64,000 nucleotides of DNA. Source: Rhizorhapis sp036570425 (GTDB lineage: Bacteria > Pseudomonadota > Alphaproteobacteria > Sphingomonadales > Sphingomonadaceae). Position 1 is the stretch's first letter; the number at the start of each line of letters is the position of its first letter. Below, in pieces: positions 44,864-51,510 of this stretch. Position numbers and translations under genes: made by a program. The stretch is taken from assembly GCA_036570425.1 (NCBI GenBank), contig DATCYF010000023.1, positions 248,001 through 312,000 of the forward strand, written 5' to 3'. A model generated the notes under the pieces. It made no database searches, was not told the origin of the DNA, and worked only from the letters and a program-made list of their open reading frames with translations.

Positions 44864-45607
44864 TCAGTCGGGCAGGCGCATCAGGCTGGCGCCGCTGTCG
44901 TCCAGTTCCTTGGCGGTAGTGATCAGCTTGATCTGCGTTTCCCATGCGCGGCTGGCCTCTATCATCTGGACCAGCGACTCCGTCGGATTCACGTTTGAAC
45001 CTTCCAGCGCCTCTGCCGTGACGCTCGCTTCGGGATCTTCGGGCAAGGCTCCGCCATTCACTTCGCGGAAGAGGCCGTCCACGCCCTTGGCAATCTGCGA
45101 TCCTGTTGGCGAGACAAGTTTCAACTTGTCCACCTGCTGCGGCTGGGCGGGATCGCCTCCTTGGGGGACGATCCAGATGCTGCCGTCTTTGGCGATCGAA
45201 ATGCTGTCGGCCGGCGGCAGGGTAATGGGGCCGCCCTGTCCGAGCACTGGATCGCCGCCGCCGGTTGTAAGAAGGCCGCTTTCGTTGATCGTCAGATCGC
45301 CGCGGCGGGTATAGGCCTCATCCCCATCGGGCGCTTGCACGGCCAGCAGTGCGTCGTCGTTCATGGCGACATCCAAAGGGTTGCCCGTCTGCGTGACTGA
45401 GCCGCTTGCCATATCCGCAGCGACGACCTGCTCCGTTTGCTGGGCCCGGCTGTCGAAGCCTGGTCCGTTGAGCCAGGCCGTGCTGGCATTGGCGATTTCC
45501 CCACGAAAGCCGGTCGTGTTGGCGTTGGCGAGATTGTTGGCGATGGCGGTTTGCCGCGCCATTGCCCCCCGCATCGCGGTCATCGCCGTGTGAACCAGCC
45601 TGTCCAT
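44864..45607 (-). CDS. flgF: Flagellar proximal rod protein
   Basis: 247 aa. N-terminal MRGAMARQTAIANNLANANTTGFRGEI, GNPLDVAMNDDALLAVQAPDGDEAYTRRGD, and C-terminal EGSNVNPTESLVQMIEASRAWETQIKLI. Located between flgE and flgG in the usual order. Confidence 0.94.
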   Translation of the reverse strand: MDRLVHTAMTAMRGAMARQTAIANNLANANTTGFRGEIANASTAWLNGPGFDSRAQQTEQVVAADMASGSVTQTGNPLDVAMNDDALLAVQAPDGDEAYTRRGDLTINESGLLTTGGGDPVLGQGGPITLPPADSISIAKDGSIWIVPQGGDPAQPQQVDKLKLVSPTGSQIAKGVDGLFREVNGGALPEDPEASVTAEALEGSNVNPTESLVQMIEASRAWETQIKLITTAKELDDSGASLMRLPD

Positions 45608-45635
45608 TGTCAGTCCCTTTTCCCGTCAGCTTTCA

Positions 45636-46454
45636 TCAGGTGCGCAGGTTGACGATGGCCTGAGTCATCGTACCTGCGGTTTCGATGGCCTTGGCATTGG
45701 CCTGAAAATTCCGTTGTGCCGAAATCAGCGCCACAAGCTCTTCAGTGATGTCGACGTTGGAGCGCTCAAGAGCGCCGGACTCGAGTGAGCCGAAAGATCC
45801 TGAACCGGCCGCGCCGTAGACGGCATTCCCACTCGCGCCGCTTGCTCGCCAGTGAGCGTCGCCGCTCTGTAACAAGCCTTCCTGGCTTGGAAAACTGGCC
45901 ATCGCTACATTGCCGAGTGCTTGGGTCGATCCATCGGCGAACGTCGCGGTGACGAGGCCTGTCTGAGAAATGTCCAAGCCGGATAGCGGGATAGGGTTGC
46001 CGTTGGCATCCAGTCCTCCGGACTCGGTAGGAACGACGAGATCGGTCAGGTCGCTTGCGGAGGTTCCGGTGATGCTGCCTGCAGCATCAACCGGCAAGAC
46101 TTGCAAGCGGCTGCCAGTCGTATCCACCACATATCGATCTTCATCCAGGCTGAACGCACCATTGCGCGTATAGCCGATCTGATTTGACGGCGGCGTGCTG
46201 ACGGTGAAAAAGCCTTCGCCCGTGATGGCAAGGTCCAAAGTCTTGTCAGTGGCTTCCAATGTGCCCTGCGTGAACTGTTGCGACACGTTCGTGCGGACAC
46301 CCTGTCCTATGGCTGAACCTGCGGCAAAGATATCGCCGAACTCTGCCCGGCTTTTCTTGAATGCCGTTGAACCGACATTCGCGACGTTATTGGAAATCGT
46401 CGACAGGTCCGACTGCGCGCCCTTTAGGCCCGAAAGCGAGGTATAGAAAGACAT
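45636..46454 (-). CDS. flgE: Flagellar hook protein (short form)
   Basis: 272 aa. N-terminal SFYTSLSGLKGAQSDLSTISNNVANVGSTAFKKSRAEFGD and C-terminal ERSNVDITEELVALISAQRNFQANAKAI are hook-protein signatures, and the position after flgD and before flgF fits. It is much shorter than typical FlgE (about 400 aa in enterobacteria), so the outer D2 domain looks minimal. A second rod protein is an alternative, but flgF and flgG are both accounted for. Confidence 0.85.
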   Translation of the reverse strand: MSFYTSLSGLKGAQSDLSTISNNVANVGSTAFKKSRAEFGDIFAAGSAIGQGVRTNVSQQFTQGTLEATDKTLDLAITGEGFFTVSTPPSNQIGYTRNGAFSLDEDRYVVDTTGSRLQVLPVDAAGSITGTSASDLTDLVVPTESGGLDANGNPIPLSGLDISQTGLVTATFADGSTQALGNVAMASFPSQEGLLQSGDAHWRASGASGNAVYGAAGSGSFGSLESGALERSNVDITEELVALISAQRNFQANAKAIETAGTMTQAIVNLRT

Positions 46455-46482
46455 GCGTTTGCTACTCCTTCGTGAAACGGGA

Positions 46483-47157
46483 TCAGCTCAGCTTCTGCGC
46501 ATCGCTGGGTGAAAATTCGCCAATGGGCGTAATGAGAGTGGCGGTGCTTGAATCCGCGGGTGACTGTACGCCGGCAATGGCAGCCCAGGTGGAGACGGAA
46601 GATGTTTCCGCACCACGCACGACGACTTGCAGGGCCTGGCTGTCGATGGCGTTGCCCTGCGCATCCTTGCCATCCCAGTAGAAGGTGGCGGTTTCGCCTT
46701 CCGCCTTCTGGCCGAGGTCGAAGGTCTTCAGGACGTTTCCATCAGCGTCGACGAGATCAATGGCAAGATTGTCGGCATCCTCGCCCAGCTTGACCTCTCC
46801 GCCATAGAAGCCGTAGCGGTCGGGCGTAGCAATGTCGCTGTCGACGAGCATAGACTTGCCGATCCAGCTTGCCGCATCCGACAGACGCGAACCGGCCATC
46901 GTGCCGGACAGATCCTTAAGTGTTTCCGAAATTCCCGAAAGGGAGGAGTTCATCTCCGAAATGCCCGCGACCTGGGAAAATGTCGCCATTTGCGCGACCA
47001 TCTGACTGTTATCCATGGGACTGAAGGGATCCTGCATCTGAAGCTGCGCCGTCATCAGCGTGAGGAAGCTGGACTGGTCCAGCGTCGCCGATCCGGTGCC
47101 TACCGGCGGTTTCGAAGAGGTGAGGCTGGAAACATAATCATTGTTGACGGCGGTCAT
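46483..47157 (-). CDS. flgD: Hook-capping/assembly protein
   Basis: 224 aa. N-terminal DQSSFLTLMTAQLQMQDPFSPMDNSQMVAQMATFSQV is the FlgD scaffold signature, followed by a FlgD Ig-like/Tudor region (EGETATFYWDGKDAQGN). Scaffold for hook polymerisation. ATG overlaps the flgC stop (ATGA). Confidence 0.94.
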   Translation of the reverse strand: MTAVNNDYVSSLTSSKPPVGTGSATLDQSSFLTLMTAQLQMQDPFSPMDNSQMVAQMATFSQVAGISEMNSSLSGISETLKDLSGTMAGSRLSDAASWIGKSMLVDSDIATPDRYGFYGGEVKLGEDADNLAIDLVDADGNVLKTFDLGQKAEGETATFYWDGKDAQGNAIDSQALQVVVRGAETSSVSTWAAIAGVQSPADSSTATLITPIGEFSPSDAQKLS

Positions 47158-47558
47158 TTGCCCATCCTTATGGTATCGAGCATCAGGGATTTGGCGGTCT
47201 GAAGAACCTGCACATTGTTCTGATACTGGCGGGCGGTTTCGATCATATCGACCAGTTCCGCGCTGCTATCCACGCCTGCTTCCCAAACATCGCCATTGGC
47301 ATCGGCAAGCGGATGGCCGGGATCGTGCCGCTTGACCGGCGCGGTATCGGTCTGAACCACTTGGTCCACCTTGACAGTGGCGATACCGGGGCCGCCAGTG
47401 ACGGTTTCGAATACAGGCTTGATGGCGCGATAGGCGCTTTTGGCGTCGCCCGTCACGGTGCCCGCATTGGCCATGTTCGAAGCCGTTGCATTGAGGCGGA
47501 CGAGTTGCGCCGACATGGCCCGGCCAGCAATGTCGAAAATGTTCATGGGTCCGGCCAT
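47154..47558 (-). CDS. flgC: Flagellar proximal rod protein
   Basis: 134 aa. NIFDIAGRAMSAQLVRLNATASNMANAGTV near the start and SAELVDMIETARQYQNNVQVLQTAKSLML at the end are typical of FlgC. ATG 47558 (MAGPMNIF) or 47546 (MNIF) are both possible; the first is 5 bp from the flgB stop. Confidence 0.95.
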   Translation of the reverse strand: MAGPMNIFDIAGRAMSAQLVRLNATASNMANAGTVTGDAKSAYRAIKPVFETVTGGPGIATVKVDQVVQTDTAPVKRHDPGHPLADANGDVWEAGVDSSAELVDMIETARQYQNNVQVLQTAKSLMLDTIRMGK

Positions 47559-47563
47559 TGCTA

Positions 47564-47920
47564 TCACTCTCCCTTCAGCGCGCGGGTGATCGTGTTCAGC
47601 CGACCTTCCAGGAAGGACAGGGTCGTTCGATACTGCACGGCGTTTTCGGCAAAGAGCGTCTGCTCGGTCGATAGCTCGACGGTGTTGCCGTCCAGTGAGG
47701 ATTGCAGTGGCACGCGATACCCCATCGCCCGGTCCGCAGCCTGATCGGCGCTGATCCCCTGCTTCGTGGCAAGGGCAAGTGCCTTGTCGAAGTCGATGTC
47801 CTGCGCTTTGTAATGAGGCGTGGCGGCGTTGGCGATGTTCGATGCAAGCAGGCTGAGGCGTTGCGAACGCAGCGCCAGCGCCTTTCCATGCACCCCGAAC
47901 AAACGATCTTCCAACGCCAA
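47564..47920 (-). CDS. flgB: Flagellar proximal rod protein
   Basis: 118 aa. LFGVHGKALALRSQRLSLLASNIANAATPHYKAQDIDF at the N-terminus and LFAENAVQYRTTLSFLEGRLNTITRAL near the end. First gene of the flgBCDEFGHIJKL operon, about 70 nt downstream of the transcription start predicted from the sigma-54 site at 48003-48017. Confidence 0.95.
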   Translation of the reverse strand: MALEDRLFGVHGKALALRSQRLSLLASNIANAATPHYKAQDIDFDKALALATKQGISADQAADRAMGYRVPLQSSLDGNTVELSTEQTLFAENAVQYRTTLSFLEGRLNTITRALKGE

Positions 47921-48002
47921 TGCGGCCTCCCGTTAAAACTGTCGCCATCGCTGCCGTTCTTGTCCTTGCAGGCAATTCGACTGGTGTGACGACCTGATCC
48001 TA

Positions 48003-48017
48003 GCAAAGGCCGTGCCA
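48003..48017 (-). promoter_or_regulatory. Sigma-54 promoter of the flgB operon
   Basis: Minus strand TGGCACGGCCTTTGC, followed by T: exact match to the consensus TGGCAC-N5-TTGC[AT]. The -12 GC is 83 bp upstream of the flgB ATG, giving a leader of about 71 nt. Strong palindromes 73-112 bp further upstream may be the activator sites. Confidence 0.85.
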
Positions 48018-48089
48018 ACTGGATGCCTGCTGTTCATTCAAGGGCTTCCAGCCTCGCTTTCTGCGGGCTTTGGCTGGGGCGGCAAGTCG

Positions 48090-48128
48090 GGCGGCAATTT
48101 TTTGCCGCCGGGCGGCAATTTTTTGCCG
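48090..48128. promoter_or_regulatory. Tandem perfect palindromes, candidate FlbD enhancers
   Basis: GGCGGCAATTTTTTGCCGCC at 48090-48109 is an 8-bp inverted repeat with a TTTT centre. A second copy, GGCGGCAATTTTTTGCCGGT, starts exactly 21 bp later, so both lie on the same helix face. Extra half sites (GGCGGCAAG near 48080 and TTGCCGG near 48133) flank them. They lie between the flgB sigma-54 promoter and the divergent stator-like gene at 48151, where an enhancer-binding protein would be expected. Confidence 0.6.
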
Positions 48129-48150
48129 GTTCTTGCCGGTGGAGGAAAAA

Positions 48151-48876
48151 GTGGCGGATTTGCTGGAATTTTCAGGGAAGATTTTCGACCCTACCGCCTT
48201 TCTCATTGTTTTTGCCGGAGCGCTGCTCATTGCACTGCTGCAGGTGGGCCGTGAAGATTTCGCCCGCTTGCCTTCCGCATTCCGTCCGCTGCTGCGCGCG
48301 CGTCCCCGCCATGATCGCGATGCGGCCCGCCATGCGATGCGGCAGGTCGAACGGGTGGCGCAGTTGAAGGGGCTTGCCTGCGCGGATCGTGTGGAAACCA
48401 CAGGCCGTTTTCTGCGGCAGGCGATTGATGAACTCGCCAACGCGCGGAACGTCGCTCATTTTGAAATGTGGGCGGAACAGGCGCTGGCAGATCGGGCGGG
48501 GCGGCATGGCGCCGCGATCAAAAGCTGGCTCGCCATTGCCGACGCGGCCCCTGCGCTGGGAATGGCAGGCACGATCATCGGCCTGATCCGCATGTTCGCC
48601 GCCATGGATGACCCTTCCGCCATCGGAGGCGCCATGGCGATCGCGCTGCTGACGACCCTTTATGGTGTCGTCCTGGCCAATATGATTGCCGGGCCGATTG
48701 CCGCGCGGCTGACGCTTTTGTCTGAAATGGAGATTGGCTGGCAGCGGGAACTCGTCAATCGCATGCTCGGCCTCGCACGTGCTGAAATGGCTCTGGATTC
48801 CGCAGCTTCAAAGCCGAAGGCGCGTCAGCCGGACGTCGCCGCATCGCGTCAAAATGCCGTCAGAGAGGCGGCGTGA
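48151..48876 (+). CDS. MotA/TolQ/ExbB-like proton channel protein (second stator-like A subunit)
   Basis: 241 aa. One N-terminal membrane helix (FLIVFAGALLIALLQV), a cytoplasmic region, then two C-terminal helices with the stator signature APALGMAGTIIGLIRMFAAMDD and AIALLTTLYGVVLANMIAGPIAARL. It has fewer helices and a different loop from MotA at 38803, placing it between MotA and TolQ/ExbB. GTG 48151 is preceded by GGAGG with a 5-nt gap. The stop overlaps the next gene (GTGA), a MotB-like partner. Together with flgA it forms an operon divergent from flgB. Confidence 0.8.
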   Translation: MADLLEFSGKIFDPTAFLIVFAGALLIALLQVGREDFARLPSAFRPLLRARPRHDRDAARHAMRQVERVAQLKGLACADRVETTGRFLRQAIDELANARNVAHFEMWAEQALADRAGRHGAAIKSWLAIADAAPALGMAGTIIGLIRMFAAMDDPSAIGGAMAIALLTTLYGVVLANMIAGPIAARLTLLSEMEIGWQRELVNRMLGLARAEMALDSAASKPKARQPDVAASRQNAVREAA

Positions 48877-49352
48877 GCGTCGTTCGCCGAACCCGTTGGG
48901 CTATAAGTTTCGCCGATCTCTGCCTGCTGCTGCTCGGCTTTTTCGTTCTTCTGCAGGCAAACAGCCAGGATGCCAGAAATGTCATGACGCATGTGTCCCA
49001 ATATTTTGGGGGCAAGCCGCAGGCTGGCCGCATCGATTTTCTCGCGGCTGATCTTTTCGAACCGGGGGAGGCGATGTTGACTGCTCGGGGCCGCAGGCTT
49101 CTGCTCCGAATTGGCAAGCAAGCATCGGAAAAGAAAGGAAAGATCGAAATCACGTCGATCGGACAGGACAGGGCGGGGCACCGTTTCGATGATTGGGAAC
49201 TCGCCGCCGCCCGCTTGGCAGCCGCTGCGCGGCCGCTGCGCGAAGCGGGCCTGCCCGATGACCGCATAGAGCTTCGCGGCCTGGATGATCGCATTGATGC
49301 CGGGGTCGATCCGGACGCTGGGCAGCACATCCTTTTCCGGCAGAAGGAATAG
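48873..49352 (+). CDS. Short MotB-like protein (second stator-like B subunit)
   Basis: 159 aa, about half the length of MotB. N-terminal helix RWAISFADLCLLLLGFFVLLQA keeps a membrane Asp in the same place as the MotB proton site. The C-terminal part (FEPGEAMLTARGRRLLLRIG, WELAAARLAAAARPLREAGL) is a reduced OmpA-like fold lacking the usual TDxxP peptidoglycan motif. GTG start overlapping the upstream stop. It could be a motor modifier, an anchoring-defective stator or a system of its own; function not established. Confidence 0.75.
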   Translation: MSVVRRTRWAISFADLCLLLLGFFVLLQANSQDARNVMTHVSQYFGGKPQAGRIDFLAADLFEPGEAMLTARGRRLLLRIGKQASEKKGKIEITSIGQDRAGHRFDDWELAAARLAAAARPLREAGLPDDRIELRGLDDRIDAGVDPDAGQHILFRQKE

Positions 49353-49426
49353 CGCGAGGAGAGAAAAAGCTCCCTTGGCACATATCTTGCTTCCATTCTC
49401 CGGAATGGGATTCCAGGGAGATAATC

Positions 49427-49936
49427 GTGCGAAACGCAATGAAGGCGTTCCTGACGCTGTTCACGCTGGGAATAACTGCGTCAGGAACGGCGCAGACGCA
49501 GCGCTTCGAGGATATCAACGGCCTGGAAGCGATGGTCGTGGCTAAATTTGGCGCTGCGATCGGCCAGCCTGGCGGGCCCGCAGCGCCAATTGATCGGCGG
49601 CTGAAACTCGCCGCCTGTCCCGATACGCCATCGGTGGAAGGGCCTGTCATGGGTGCCGCTGTTATCCGGTGCGCGCCGGTAGGCTGGCGTATTCGGGTGC
49701 CATTGCGTGCCGGTGAAATGGCTGCCGCGTCGGACAAGGCGGCCATATTGATCAAAAAAGGCGATCCGGTGCAACTGATTGCGGGCAACGCGAGCTTTAC
49801 CGTATCAACCACGATGATTGCGGATGAGGACGGGGCGCAGGGCGACATGATCCGGGTTCGCGCGGACCGCAGATCCGCCCCGGTGGTTGCCCGTGTCGTC
49901 GAAAATGGCATCGTCAGAGCGCCAGGATTTAATTAA
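49427..49936 (+). CDS. flgA: Flagellar P-ring assembly chaperone FlgA
   Basis: 169 aa with a signal peptide (AFLTLFTLGITASGTAQT). The C-terminal SAF-like domain shows CAPVGWRIRVPLRAGE, ILIKKGDPVQLIAG and GDMIRVRADRRSAPVVARVV, matching FlgA. Needed for FlgI ring formation in the periplasm. GTG 49427 has GGGAG upstream; ATG 49439 is an alternative. Confidence 0.88.
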   Translation: MRNAMKAFLTLFTLGITASGTAQTQRFEDINGLEAMVVAKFGAAIGQPGGPAAPIDRRLKLAACPDTPSVEGPVMGAAVIRCAPVGWRIRVPLRAGEMAAASDKAAILIKKGDPVQLIAGNASFTVSTTMIADEDGAQGDMIRVRADRRSAPVVARVVENGIVRAPGFN

Positions 49937-49955
49937 TTCTTACCGCTGCCGTTAT
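49930..49955 (+). promoter_or_regulatory. Sigma-28 promoter of flgM
   Basis: TAAT at 49930-49933, 14 bp, GCCGTTAT at 49948-49955. The -10 is identical to that of the first flagellin promoter (57640-57665), and so is the spacing. Predicted leader about 27 nt. Confidence 0.6.
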
Positions 49956-49989
49956 AGGCTGTGAGCGGGACCGGAAAAGGAAAGATATC

Positions 49990-50274
49990 ATGGTAGAATC
50001 CATAGGTCAGGCAAGGACATCTGGGCTTAATGGCGTGAAGCTGCGGGAAGCGGGAAAAGGTCAGGCGGGATCGTCCATCGGCCTTGATGGCACTGCTCCG
50101 AAGATCGGCAATGCGCAGAGCCCGGCATCGCGCATGGCGGCCGAAGGCGCGCCCGTCGACATGGACCGCGTGGCCGAGATCAAGGCGGCGATCGCCAGCG
50201 GCAATTATCCGGTCGATCCTGACAAGATCGCCGAAAGGATGATGAATCTGGACTTGCCGGGCAAAGAAGGCTGA
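49990..50274 (+). CDS. flgM: Anti-sigma-28 factor FlgM
   Basis: 94 aa, disordered N-terminal half. The C-terminal binding motif VDMDRVAEIKAAIASGNYPVDPDKIAERMM is typical of FlgM. It holds FliA inactive until the hook is complete and FlgM is exported. Followed 1 bp later by flgN. Confidence 0.93.
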   Translation: MVESIGQARTSGLNGVKLREAGKGQAGSSIGLDGTAPKIGNAQSPASRMAAEGAPVDMDRVAEIKAAIASGNYPVDPDKIAERMMNLDLPGKEG

Positions 50275-50275
50275 C

Positions 50276-50578
50276 ATGACCGTACAGGCGCTGGACCGTC
50301 TCGGGAACGGCTTTTCCGATTTGCTCGACGTGCTCGACAGCGATGACATCGCCCGGGTCGAAGCGGTGCTGGCTGAGGTGCGTGACGCGCTGGAGGAAGT
50401 GCGGGCGCAGGGCGCATGGCGCGACACGCATGAAGTGACCGGCCGTATCCGGGAGATCATGCCCCTGGTCGAGGCGGCGCGTGTTCGCGTAAACTTCCTT
50501 ACCGACGTGACGCGCCAGCGCGTCGACCTGCTGGCCTTTCACAATGGGCGTCTTGATCTGACCACCTACAAACCCTGA
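50276..50578 (+). CDS. FlgN-like export chaperone
   Basis: 100 aa, entirely helical (LLDVLDSDDIARVEAVLAEV, DALEEVRAQGAW). The position directly after flgM and the size match FlgN-type chaperones that deliver FlgK and FlgL to the export gate. Sequence motifs are weak in this family, so the call leans on context. Confidence 0.65.
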   Translation: MTVQALDRLGNGFSDLLDVLDSDDIARVEAVLAEVRDALEEVRAQGAWRDTHEVTGRIREIMPLVEAARVRVNFLTDVTRQRVDLLAFHNGRLDLTTYKP

Positions 50579-50607
50579 TTTCCCTGACATATCTGCCGCC
50601 GCGAAAT

Positions 50608-50622
50608 TGGCACGAAAATTGC
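50608..50622 (+). promoter_or_regulatory. Sigma-54 promoter of the transglycosylase-flhA-fliA unit
   Basis: TGGCACGAAAATTGC followed by T; exact consensus, and the same 16 bp as the site before flbD (57792). The predicted start near 50634 lies inside the flgMN terminator hairpin. Confidence 0.85.
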
Positions 50623-50626
50623 TGAG

Positions 50627-50656
50627 AAAGCCTCCGAGAGATCGGGGGCTTTTTGT
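50627..50656 (+). terminator. Rho-independent terminator of flgMN
   Basis: AAAGCCTCCGA / TCGGGGGCTTT forms an 11-bp stem (one G-U) with loop GAGA (50638-50641), followed by TT and a T-rich stretch. Located 48 bp after flgN. Confidence 0.75.
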
Positions 50657-50688
50657 TTGCGCCTCCGTCGATCCATTTGGGGATTTAT

Positions 50689-51504
50689 ATGTCGGCGTTT
50701 GGTGAAATGGATATTGCTGGGGCGGGACGCGGCAATCGCGTGACCAATGCCATTGCGATGGCCAGCCGCCAGACCGGCGTCGACTTCAACTATCTGTTCA
50801 ATCAGGCGAAGATTGAGAGCGGCTTCAATCCCAACGCCCGGGCCTCCACGTCCAGCGCGACCGGTCTTTATCAGTTTATCGACCAGAGCTGGCTGGGCGT
50901 CGTCAACGACCATGGCGAAAAATATGGCCTTGGCTGGGCGGCAAACGCAATCAGCCGGGGCAGCAACGGTCGTTATTATATCAGCGACCCGTCTGTCCGC
51001 CAGCAGATCCTCGATCTGCGGACCCAGCCGGAGATCGCCTCCGCCATGGCGGCTGAACACGCCGCTGATAACCAGCAAACACTGGAGGCGCAGCTTGGCC
51101 GGAATGTGACCTCCACAGATCTTTATCTCGCGCATTTCCTAGGCGTTGGCGGCGCGGCGAAGTTCCTGCGCGCCCATGATCAGAACCCGGGCGCCTCTGC
51201 GGCGGCGGTGCTGCCGTCTGCGGCATCGGCGAACCGTTGGGTCTTCTATGATAGAAATGGAGCGCCGCGTAGCCTTGCCGAGGTGCGCCAGCGCTTTGCG
51301 GAAAAATTAGGCGACGACAGCGGTGCACTGGCTTCCGCGAGGGAGGCCGACGCGCCGGATATTCCGGCAGATCAGCAGGTCCAGCCGGCCGACTATGTTC
51401 GAATTGAAACCGCGCGGCTTGAAAACCGCACTTATCCAACGATTGCGCCCCGGCCGGAAACGGCGCGGCTCGCTTATCTGATGCTCGCCACTTTCGGAAG
51501 GTAA
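50689..51504 (+). CDS. Lytic transglycosylase, SLT domain (SltF-like)
   Basis: 271 aa. SLT fold at about residues 20-130: catalytic Glu in NQAKIESGFNPNARA, SSATGLYQFIDQSW, and DLYLAHFLGVGGAAKF. It cleaves peptidoglycan and, in this setting, probably opens the wall for the rod, supplying the muramidase half missing from the short FlgJ. No clear signal peptide is visible, as seen in SltF-like proteins exported by other routes. ATG 50689 was chosen; the next gene, flhA, starts 6 bp after its stop. Confidence 0.87.
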   Translation: MSAFGEMDIAGAGRGNRVTNAIAMASRQTGVDFNYLFNQAKIESGFNPNARASTSSATGLYQFIDQSWLGVVNDHGEKYGLGWAANAISRGSNGRYYISDPSVRQQILDLRTQPEIASAMAAEHAADNQQTLEAQLGRNVTSTDLYLAHFLGVGGAAKFLRAHDQNPGASAAAVLPSAASANRWVFYDRNGAPRSLAEVRQRFAEKLGDDSGALASAREADAPDIPADQQVQPADYVRIETARLENRTYPTIAPRPETARLAYLMLATFGR

Positions 51505-51510
51505 GGGCAA

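Noticed and set aside
48085..48140. CRISPR-like array
   Set aside because: Only two copies of a palindrome with 21-bp period and no spacers; better explained as regulatory sites.
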